Part shown: in pieces, positions 34,901 to 45,000 of the stretch
Layout: each line of letters starts with the position of its first letter
How positions within the stretch are numbered: position 1 is the stretch's first letter
Assembly: GCF_004193775.1 (NCBI RefSeq)
Contig: NC_041005.1
Location: 13,115,865 to 13,179,864, forward strand
Reading direction: 5' to 3'
Source: Glycine soja
Lineage: Eukaryota > Streptophyta > Magnoliopsida > Fabales > Fabaceae
DNA: 64,000 bases
Position numbers and translations under genes: made by a program
Notes under the pieces: generated by a model
Told to the model about the DNA's origin: nothing
Database searches by the model: none
What the model saw: only the letters and a program-made list of their open reading frames with translations

Positions 34901-35123
34901 ATTAAATCTTCTAAAGCATAAATAATCAAACCGAACAAAAACTAAAACATACAACAAAACATGTAATTTAACCTATATATGTATAATAAATAATATTAAT
35001 ATGAGAAATTTAATTATTCATTATATAAAATTTGGTCCATTAAATTTAATTATATTCAATCAATATTATTGTAAATAAGAACTTTCCATCAACGACTAAT
35101 ATTTCGTCAAGACTCGATCATTT

Positions 35124-35125
<2 letters not shown>

Positions 35126-35171
<46 letters not shown>
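35126..35171. repeat. (TA)23 microsatellite upstream of the ALFIN-like gene
   Basis: An uninterrupted TA run ends 52 bp before the start codon at 35,224, in the position of a core promoter or 5' leader. Confidence 0.9.
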
Positions 35172-35174
<3 letters not shown>

Positions 35175-35223
35175 AGATTTCCTCTTCTTTTTCGATACTC
35201 TTTCATCCGTATCCTTTGGCTGC

Positions 35224-37029
35224 ATGGCTTCAAATCCTCACACTGTTGAAGAGATCTTCAAGGACTATAGCACCCGAAGAATCGTTGCTATTCGCGCTCT
35301 CACTCATGGTACTATTCTTTTCTTTTTAGTGTTCTCTCTTTCTCTTGCTTTTCAGCCTTTGCTTCTTCAAGTTCTTCATTTCTTTCCTTTTTTTTTCCAG
35401 ATGTTGATAAACTTTACGAGCTATACGATTCAGGTGAAGAGTTGTGATCTATTTCTTGGTTAATTTTTTAGTTTGGTTTCTGTTACATGTAAAAAAATTA
35501 GATTTTTTATTTGCTTCTTATTGTTGGTAGTCATTTTGTTTTCCACATTTCTAATTTTTTTTCTTGCATGGTTCTTGTGCTCTTTAGCTATCCTGGGAAT
35601 GCTAATAGCATTGGATTTGCTCTATATTATTTGTGTTGGGTACTAAAGGGTCACACCTATCCTCACTTTGCTAGGTTCTAATTTCAATCAAATATCAGTT
35701 AAGTTAAAAATTAAAAAATTTGACAGTTAAAAACTGTTACAGATTGTGAAATCATGAACACAATAAATAAAGAAGAACTAAAAAAAAGTTTTCTAAAATT
35801 TAAAGAATTAATATAAATAATTTTTTTGAAGGACTAAAAGTATAATCATTCAAATTTAAAGGATTAAAAACATATTTAAATAACTTTGTGATTATTGAAT
35901 ATTGTATTTTGTCCTTTCACTACATTTGAAGTCTTTTGAGTGTTTCTTTAAGGAAAGGATAACTTGTGCCTCTATGGACATTCAAATAAGGTCTGGGAAG
36001 TAACTCTACCATCAGAGGAAGTTCCAGCAAATCTCCCTGAGCCAACTCTTGAAATCAATTTTGCAAGGGATGACGTTAGCCGCAAGGATTGGATTTCTTT
36101 GGTTGCTATGCATAGGGATTCGTGGTTGCTTTCTCTTGCCTTTTACTTTGGATTTCATCTTAATCACAATGAAAGGTATGATCTTACTTTGATGGAGATA
36201 CATATATATTGTAATAATTCATTGTGGTTCTCTATTCATTAAGGACACCCTTATGCACCTGTTTAATGTAGAAGCTATGTGTTATAAATTTAGTGCTCAA
36301 TGGCCATCTAAATCATTATGACATGAGAAGGTGTAAAAAAGAAATTCCATTTGTTTCTGACCTTGGATATTGTTTCCAGCTTTATATCAACAATGTTTGT
36401 GTCTTCAAACTATGACTTTGGTTATTAATTATGTATGTCTTAAATTTTGATTTGTTTTGATTTTTAAGCACTCATAAAGTGTGTTGTACAAAGTAGTTAT
36501 ATATCTTTTTGTTATCTTTGGTATAGCGAGTACGTGAAAATTTGCTATCTCGGATTGAATATCATGGTTTTCCTTCTACTAGAATTTTTTGAATCTCCAA
36601 TCAGAAGGGATGCCAATATATACAACTTCTATGGGATTTCTTTATCAATGTAGCATTAACTTAACATCTCCAACAATTAGGCATATGGTTTATTCTATTA
36701 TGGTTTTATTGATTCTTTATGGCAGGAAACGTTTATTTGGTTTGATCAACACTCTTTCCACCATTTTTCAATTTGTGACTAACAATAAACCAATTAAGGA
36801 CATGCCCACCATAGTTAGCGGAAGCAAATTTTGGGGAAGCACCGAGGTTATTTTATGGCGGGCAAGATCACAAGAGACTGTAATATTGTTACACATCACT
36901 TATAAGAGTTCATGTAATGGCATAACATCAATGTTTACCTTGCCAATTTCTCGTAATGGCATAACATCAATGTTTATCTTGTCAATTTCTCTAGGATTAA
37001 GTTTGTTTTTCACAAAGATGAACCGTTAG
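35224..37029 (+). CDS. ALFIN-LIKE family gene, N-terminal ALFIN domain only (PHD finger missing)
   Basis: Proposed exons are 35,224-35,308, 35,401-35,433, 35,953-36,175 and 36,726-37,029. All introns are GT-AG and phases agree, giving one 214-residue frame. The first ~145 residues are a complete ALFIN domain: [70 protein letters not shown] and [27 protein letters not shown] proteins are nuclear chromatin readers whose C-terminal PHD finger binds H3K4me3. No Cys/His-rich PHD sequence follows; the last ~60 residues are unrelated, with a repeated NGITSMF motif. A donor-like GAG/GTTATT at 36,845-36,853 could be the original end of exon 4. It is either a truncated paralogue or a pseudogene with intact splice sites. 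Confidence 0.65.
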
Positions 37030-38019
37030 TATATGTTACAATTTATTGTTTAGAATAGAATATGAGAAATTTCAATTCCATGATTAGTTAATATTTTCTT
37101 TAATTTACATATTGTAAGTCATTTCTTTCCTTTATGATTTTTTTAAAGTTAATAATTACAAAATATCATTTATTTTGCATTATTAATATCTCTTATTGAA
37201 ATTATGTGTATATATATAATATAAAATTACATAAAAATAAAAATACTTTGATCATCCCTAATTATAAGACATTGTTAACTAATTTACAAATATTAAGGAA
37301 GGCGATTATCTTAGTTATTAACAAAAACATGTATGTGATTGTAATAGATTTTCTAAATTACCTTAAACAATTAATGCATAGAAAGAGAATAATAGTAGTG
37401 AAATGTCAAATTTTAAAATTAAAATCTTCAATTCTCCAATGCTTATCAGAGAGAAAAAGAGACAATTCAAAACATTTATTATATATGGACTAAAATAATT
37501 AAGGATATTTTTGTCAAAAAAATTTATGCAACATACAATTAGAAAATTATCTTATAAAAGGGGAACAAGGAAATGTTAATTTGGATGGTCCATTGTCAAC
37601 GGGATGATTCATCCTTAACCATAATTTTGATGCTCACAAAAGGTATAAATTATTGATGAACTAATGTGTTATTCTTTAGTGAACAAGACCTATTATATAT
37701 GAGCACACTTAATATTATTTTATAATCCACAACTCTTATAAGTACATCCAATGCGCTATTCTAAACTAGCGTCCACTCATTGCGAAAATCAGTGTCTATA
37801 TAATGTGTTGCTTTTGTTTGTGTCTAATGGACTTAATCACTTACACAATCTATTTTATATCAAGTACAAGTGATGTCCAAAATTGTACTAGAATCAAAAA
37901 TTCATTTTTGTCTCTCTTATTTTGAATTGCTAACATTTGAATTTAAGGAATGTCATAATAGAAGGGAATATAAGGTATTCACAAGAATATTCCTTATAGG
38001 TCATTATCGCTAAAGAAAG
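37030..38019. other. AT-rich intergenic sequence with a dispersed repeat
   Basis: 37,225-37,590 is the second copy of the repeat at 20,620-21,010. 37,890-37,985 is an inverted, diverged match to 23,095-23,170. No gene is recognised here. Confidence 0.5.
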
Positions 38020-39178
38020 GAGCACATGTAGTTGGTTGTTATTTCTATGGCAAAGTAGGACATATGATGTTCAAATGCTGGGACTTGCCTAAGAAGGGTG
38101 CATCTAATGCATTCAGAACTACCAAGAAATGACCCAAGAAGATTTGGTAGCTAAGAACAAAATTATTCGTATTACAGATGCCCTTGATAGTAGGAAAGAC
38201 ACACCAATCATGGTACCTAGACATTGGCTACTCATGACACATGACATGAGAAATATGTATATTCTAATGCCTGACCCCTATGCATGGTGGAATTGTAACT
38301 TTCTGAGGGAATAAAAAAGGGCTAATAATAGGAGTGGGTAAGATAAGTATACCTCCATATATATCCACCTATTGATAATGTTTTCTTTGTTGAAGGTTAA
38401 AATATAATTTTTGAAGCATAAGTCAGTTGTGTGACAACAGATATGATGTTTCCTTTAACAAGGATGAGCGTATCATCCAAAATAGTGATGAACTTTTACT
38501 CTATTTTGCTAAGAGGAAAGGTAATCTTTATAAGATTAGACTAGGAAAGCTATTAGATCAAAATGTGTCTTGCTTGCTTTCTGTTAAAGAAGATCTTTGG
38601 GAATGACATAAAAACTTTGGTCATGCTAGTCTGTGGTTAATCAAAAAGCTACAAAAGCATAACCTTGTAAGAGGTATGCCAAATATGTCATACAAATATG
38701 ATTTATTTTATGAAGCAAGTTAAAAACTCATTTTCTAGAAAAACATTATTTCCACCTCAAGACCTTTAGAACTATTACATCTTGATCTATTTTCCCCAAC
38801 TAGAACAACCTCTATAAGTAGAAAGAGGTATGGGCTAATCATAGTGGACAATTAGTGTAGATGGACCTGAGTTAAGTTCCTAGCTCACAAGGATGAGTCC
38901 TTTAGTGACTTCTTTAAATTTTGTAAGAGAGTTCAAAATAAAAAATGAATATTCATTACTTCAATTAGAAGTGACCATGGAGAAGAATTTGAAAATGAGA
39001 TTTTTCAACTGTTTTGTGAGAAAAATGACATTCTTCATAACTTTTCAACTCCAAGAACACCTCAACAGAATGGTGTGGTTGAAAGGAAAAACATATGACA
39101 AGAACCATGCTTAATGATAATTCTACTTCTATGCACTTTTGGGTTGAAACAGTGAACGCAACATGTTATTTACAAAAC
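38020..39178 (+). pseudogene. Decayed Ty1/copia gag-integrase fragment
   Basis: Reading across frames gives a zinc knuckle, CYFYGKVGHMMFKC, in which the second cysteine is tyrosine. A protease-region remnant follows, then GAG-pre-integrase sequence (FGHASLWLIKKLQKHNLVRG), then integrase core pieces (LLHLDLFSPTRTTSIS, RYGLIIVD, WTWVKFLAHKDESFSDFF) and an integrase C-side stretch (ARTMLNDNSTSMHFWVE then TVNATCYLQN). Many stops and frameshifts are present and no RT follows. The match stops abruptly at 39,178, where CACTA-type sequence begins. It is a plus-strand relic. Confidence 0.75.
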
Positions 39179-39485
39179 ATAATTACTACTAAAAAAATCG
39201 CTTTCAAAGATGATTCTATAGCTTTTCACGATGGTTTACAACTGTCTTTGAATCCGACTTTCCACGATAGTTTTTAAACTGTCTTAGATTTCTTCTTTCT
39301 ACATCAGTTCTTCACAAAATCATCTTAGACTTTTTTTTTTAAAAGTTGATGTTTCTAAGACGGCTGTTCCAAAATATTGTCTTAAAAAATTCATTTTCTA
39401 ACATGGTTGTCTGAAAAAAAAACGTCTTAAAAAGTATAGACTTTTTAAAACGATTTTTAACACAACCGTCGTAGAAAACATATTT
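39179..39485. mobile_element. CACTA-type subterminal region inserted in the copia relic
   Basis: It starts near ACTACTAAAAAAATCGC, resembling a degenerate CACTACTA terminus. Repeated CACGATGGTTT, AAGACGGCTG, GTCTTAAAAA and ACAACCGTCGTAGAAAAC motifs follow, the same class as 31,607-31,834. It truncates the integrase frame. Confidence 0.45.
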
Positions 39486-40981
39486 TTTTTTTTGCAATAA
39501 CTTCACACCCGTATATTTAAGCTAATTTTTCTCTACTTACTACATAAAACATTTTATACATTGTTTAGAGCATTTTTCCGTTACATTTTCTTTAATTAAA
39601 TGATGATGTGTAGATGTTTTATTTAAATTTCTATAATATATATTAAATAGAAGTTATTATTATTTTAAAAAAGCATCCACACATAATATCATTTCAACAA
39701 AAAACTTAATAAAAATATATAAAAAATAATCAAAGTTTCATCCAAACCAAAATATCTTTAAGAAACCCTTTGTAGCAATAGTTCATAAGTGCATACTAAT
39801 GAGGACTACTACCATAAAAAGACAATGTTTTTAATGCTTACGATCTTATCATATTTATAGAAATTAGCTAATGTTTAACAGTAAACATTTTCCTTGAGAA
39901 AGTTCACACTACATAGGAGCAAACATACCATAGACAAAGTAAGTTGACCCTTTAACATGGTAAGGGTCTCCACTACAACTTTCTCTTTCTCTACACTCTT
40001 AAGTTCATTTTTAACTGTAGAAAGCTCTGAATGGAGTTTCCCATTGTAGTTGCAAGCTTGTTATGTAATCCTATAGCTACTTATACATGTCATTGAGTGA
40101 CAATATCTGCAAAAATCCATTGATGTAGACATTTAGTTATATCCTTAACAAGAGATTCCGCAGCCGCCTAGTATTTTTAAAGATAATAAGTAGTATAATT
40201 ATATTATCAAGTATTAACCTTTCCCTTGCATTTTGCACCAAAAAAATCAACCTTGAAATTCCACTGACTTGACTTGAAAATATCACTATTTTTTTTGTTT
40301 CTTCCTTCACTAATTCTCTTGTAAATAAGTGCAATTCCTTCTTATTTCAACAATAATTGAGTTTAGCTCTTTTTCCTTGATTTTGAGCCGCAACTCTGCA
40401 ATCAACCTATTTTTGTGCATTTTTGCAGGGCCAATTCCAATGAACTCTTCAATTTTTCTTGCTCTAGTAAGTAGCTAGTAGCTAATCTCAAGGTCTTGGA
40501 ACCACTTGATGCAAACCTTCATCCATTTTATATAATCCATCATGTTTTCACATCTTTCCTAAAAACACAAAATCTGATGTTAACATAAGACAATGGTAAC
40601 TAACCAAGCAGTAATTCAAACACCACTATTTTCTATACATATATGTATAAACTAATTAAGGACCAAATCTTGCACATAGAACTTGACACCCCCTTGGATC
40701 TCAAACACAAATAGCCAAAACAAGTAACCAAGAAATACAATACATATCTTACAAACTCAAAATTACAATTAAGACAAACTTCAACCAACCTTATAATTAA
40801 ATCTGTCTTTTCTGTTGGCCTTTTCATTCAGCAAGGCCTCCACATCCAATGCACCAGCCATTCCCATTTGCAAGCTGTTTAGCAATCATGTCAGAGTCAT
40901 CAAGAATTCAAGGTGGAGATTAATTGAGAACTATACTAGAAAATTTAAAGTGACTTAGGCTAAACTAGAAAATTGAATAAA
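39486..40981. other. Unassigned sequence, possibly internal to the CACTA-type element
   Basis: No recognisable protein or RNA. Because it follows the left-end-like sequence at 39,179 without a detected right end, it could be the body of the same DNA transposon, but no transposase motif was seen. Confidence 0.3.
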
Positions 40982-40986
40982 GGGGG
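40982..40986. repeat. Target-site duplication GGGGG (left)
   Basis: Identical to the five bases 57,187-57,191 directly after the right LTR. A five-base duplication is normal for Ty3-gypsy insertion. Confidence 0.8.
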
Positions 40987-42588
40987 TGTCGCAACGTGCC
41001 CTTCGCGGGCGAGCGAGGGCGAGGCTCACGGGTGCGCTTTCCAAAGGGGGAAAGATGCGCGGAGTCGCCACCAACGTTTATTTGTGAAAAACGTCGGGAA
41101 AACCGAAGGAAACCGGTCAAAATGAAAATTCTAAGTTCGGGAGTTGTATTTACGTTTGAGGAAGGTATTAGCACCTCTCACATTTGTCTCAAAGGATAAT
41201 AGCCTATTTTTTAGAATTGTGGAATTGTGTCATCTTAACTTTTATTTCTTTTTATTTTTTGAGGTCGACAAAAGCGGGGCTTTTGCTCCTACGTACCCTC
41301 CTTTGGAGAGGAAATCAGACCTACGTAGTTCTTTCTTATGCGTGAATCAAGCGATTCTTTTTACTTGAGGGGTGATCATTTTAAGGCGTTGGACCTTAAA
41401 AATGATCCTTTTTACTTAGTGAGAAACTGAAATGATAAATTTTCAAAACCCTATTTTTGTGGACGAGCTTGACTAGGCGAGTTGATTTTAGCCTTAGTTT
41501 CACTTTAGTTATTAGTCAATTCAATTAAGAATGAGAAATCCCAAAGAGAAAACGTCTGATTGATTTTTCGCTTTTATTTTACTAAAAGGTATTTTTTGAT
41601 TATTATATTATTATTTTACCTCTTTTTTGATTTCCAACATGGTTACGGCACGACCGAACGGTCGGAATTCATTTTAACCAAAATTAACGGATGATACAAT
41701 TCAAACGATCGGTGGAAATTTATTTTATTTTTAGATTAAGCGAGAAATGACTTAAATAAATGGCTTAAGCACGTCAAAAGGGGGTATAAAAAGTAAATGA
41801 AAACGAGAGAAAAAATACATGAAACAAAATGTGGACCACCACGGGTACATAGAATGAATTGAAAAGCTTGGTTTGAGGTACTTACCTGTTGAAGACTGAA
41901 GAAAACGAAGAACGAACGATGAATCTTGAGGAACGGTCGAGAATCTTCGCGTAATTACTCACGGAAACGTTACGGAAGCGCTTCGGCTTGGATTTTCTTC
42001 ACGGAAATAATTTTCCTATGCAATTTCGAGAGAGAGAGAAGTGCCTAAGGGGCTGAACCCTTTTCTTCTTCACTTCTCCCCCTATTTATAGCAAAATAGG
42101 GGAGAAGCTTGCCGCCCAGCTCGCCCAGGCGAGCAAGGTTGCTTCCTCCAGAAGCAACAGCCTTCTGGAGGAAGGGTCTGAAAGGCCCAAGTGGGCCAGA
42201 TTGCTATTTGCACCCCCATTTTTACTAAATGCACACCCCCTTCTATTTTTTTGGTAATTATTTTTCCGTAACGTTACGAAACTTTACGAATTTCGTAACG
42301 ATACTTATTTTCCTTCCGCAAGGTTACGAATCCTTACGGATTATGTATTTACTCTTTTTTAGCTTTCGAAGAAGTTACGGAAACTCACGGATTGCGCAAA
42401 AACACCTCTTTTCGACTTCCGCCACATTACGGAATTTCACGGATCGCGCAAGCCTGCTTCATTTTGATTTCCGAGACATCTCGAGACTTCATTTATTGTG
42501 CAACAAAGGACGCCAAGTACCTCAAAGCGGCTAACCAAAGGTTGCATGTCATCAAGTAATAATCCCCGGACGAAATTAGGGTATGACA
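40987..42588 (-). mobile_element. 3' LTR of the complete element
   Basis: On the minus strand it starts TGTCATACCC after the purine tract and ends GTTGCGACA. It is nearly the same as 55,588-57,186, with scattered substitutions. A TATAAATA box lies at 42,083-42,090. The U3 part (42,230-42,470) has clustered TTACGGAA / TTCCGTAA motifs. Confidence 0.9.
42083..42090 (-). promoter_or_regulatory. TATA box of the 3' LTR
   Basis: TATAAATA on the minus strand, followed by a G-rich stretch, conserved in all three LTR copies in the window. Confidence 0.55.
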
Positions 42589-42860
42589 GTTGCCCCTCTT
42601 TACTTACCTATCATCGGAGATAAGAGGAAAGCAAAGATAGGACATTGATTTCGCCCGTCCTGCCCTTTTCGTGATGACGACTCTCGTCTCTACTCCTTCT
42701 TTTTTCTTCTACACAAAACAAAATACAAACAACAACAAGAACAACGAACATAATATACATATACACACATACACATATACACATATTTGGCGAAGGAACC
42801 GATCCGGAAAACAACAGAATAACGTGTTTCCCAGTCACCAGAGGCTTCACGCTTGACAAT
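42589..42860 (-). other. Polypurine tract and 3' untranslated segment of the complete element
   Basis: On the minus strand the tract GTAAAGAGGGGCAAC directly precedes the LTR. The spacer includes a CA/TA-rich stretch (42,745-42,785). It is the inverted equivalent of 17,937-18,206. Confidence 0.75.
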
Positions 42861-45000
42861 GGAGGACACATGAACAACACTAGACAATAACATTCATGGG
42901 GCTCCGAAAAAGGGTGAGAATGGAGGATTGCCTTGAGGGTCCTCACTTAGGCAATCATGAAACACAGCTCCAAACTCGAAAGTGGAGGACACATGAACAA
43001 CCCTAAGCAATAACATTCATGTGGCTCCGAAAAAGGGTGAGAATGGAGGATTGCCTTGAGGGTCCTCACTTAGGCAATCATGAAACACGACTCCAAACTC
43101 GAAAGTGGAGGACACATGAACAACCCTAAGCAATAACATTCATGTGACTTCGAAAAAGGGTGAGAATGGAGGATTGCCTTGAGGGTCCTCACTTAGGCAA
43201 TCATGAAACACAACTCCAAACTCGAAAGAGGAGGACACATGAACAACCCTAAGCAATAACATTCATGTGACTCCAAAAAAGGGTGAGAATGGAGGATTGC
43301 CTTGAGGGTCCTCACTTAGGCAATCATGAAACTCAGCTCCAAACTCGAAAATGGAGGACACATGAACAGCCCTAAGCAATAACATTCATGTGGCTCCGAA
43401 AAAGGGTGAGAATGGAGGATTGCCTTGAGGGTCCTCACTTAGGCAATCATGAAACACAACTCCAAACTCGAAAATGGAGGACACATGAACAACCCTAAGC
43501 AATAACATTCACGTGACTCCGAAAAAGGGAGAGAATGGAGGATTGCCTTGAGGGTTCTCACTTAGGCAATCATGAAACACAGCTCCAAACTCGAAAATGG
43601 AGGACACATGAACAGACCTAAGCAATAACATTCATGTGACTCCGAAAAAGGGTGAGAATGGAGGATTGCCTTGAGGGTTCTCACTTAGGCAATCATGAAA
43701 CACAGCTCCAAACTCGAAAATGGAGGACACATGAACAGCCTTAAGCAATAACATTCATGTGGCTCCGAAATAGGGTGAGAATGGAGGATTGCCTTGAGGG
43801 TCCTCACTTAGGCAATCATGAAACACGGCTCCAAACTCGATAATGGAGGACACATGAACAACCCTAAGCAATAACATTCATGTGGCTCCGAAAAAGAGTG
43901 AGAATGGAGGATTGCCTTGAGGGTCCTCACTTAGGCAATCATGAAACACAACTCCAAACTCGAAAGTGGAGGACACATGAACAGCCCTAAGCAATAACAT
44001 TCATGTGGCTCCGGAAAAAGGGTGAGAATGGAGGATTGCCTTGAGGGTCCTCACTTAGGCAATCATGAAACACAGCTCCAAACTCGAAAATGGAGGACAC
44101 ATGAACAACCCTAAGCAATAACATTCATGTGGCTCAGAAAAAGGGTGAGAATGAAGGATTGCCTTGAGGGTCCTCACTTAGGCAATCATGAAACACAACT
44201 CCAAACTCGAAAATGGAGGACACATGAACAGCCCTAAGCAATAACATTCATGTGGCTCCGAAAAAGGGTGAGAATGGAGGATTGCCTTGAGGGTCCTCAC
44301 TTAGGCAATCATGAAACACAACTCCAAACTCGAAAATGGAGGACACATGAACAGGCCTAAGTAATAGCATTCATGTGGCTCCGAAAAAGGGTGATAATGG
44401 AGGATTGCCTTGAGTGTCCTCACTTAGACAATCATGAAACACAGCTGCAAACTCGAAAATGGAGGACACATGAACAGTCCTAAGCAATAACATTCATGTG
44501 GCTCCGAAAAAGGGTGAGAATGGAGGATTGCCTTGAGTGTCCTCACTTAGACAATCATGAAACACAGCTCCATACTCGAAAATGAAGGACACCTGAACAG
44601 CCCTAAGCAATAACATTCATGTGGCTCCGAAAAAGGGTGAGAATGATGGATTGCCTTGAGGGTCCTCACTTAGGCAATCATGAAACACAACTCCAAACTC
44701 GAAAATGGAGGACACATGAACATCCCTAAGCAATAACATTCATGTGGCTCCGAAAAAGGGTGAGAATGGAGGATTGCCTTGAGGGTCCTCACTTAGGCAA
44801 TCATGAAACACAACTCCAAACTCGAAAATGGAGGACACATGAACAGCCCTAAGCAATAACATTCATGTGGCTCCGAAAAAGGGTGAGAATGGAGGATTGC
44901 CTTGAGGGTCCTCACTTAGGCAATCATGAAACACAACTCGAAACTCGAAAGTGGAGGACACATGAACAGCCCTAAGCAATAACATTCATGTGGCTCCGGA
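42861..45000 (-). repeat. Tandem array of ~123-bp monomer, about 17 copies
   Basis: Landmarks on the plus strand are GGAGGACACATGAACA, AAGCAATAACATTCATGTGG, GAATGGAGGATTGCCTTGAG and TCCTCACTTAGGCAATCATG, recurring every ~123 bp. Read on the minus strand it is the same unit as in 1-17,936, roughly 90% alike by eye. It has consistent subfamily differences (TTGCTTAG for TTGCCTAG, GTGAGGACC for GTGCGGACC, a shorter T-run). The two end monomers are the most diverged. Confidence 0.95.
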
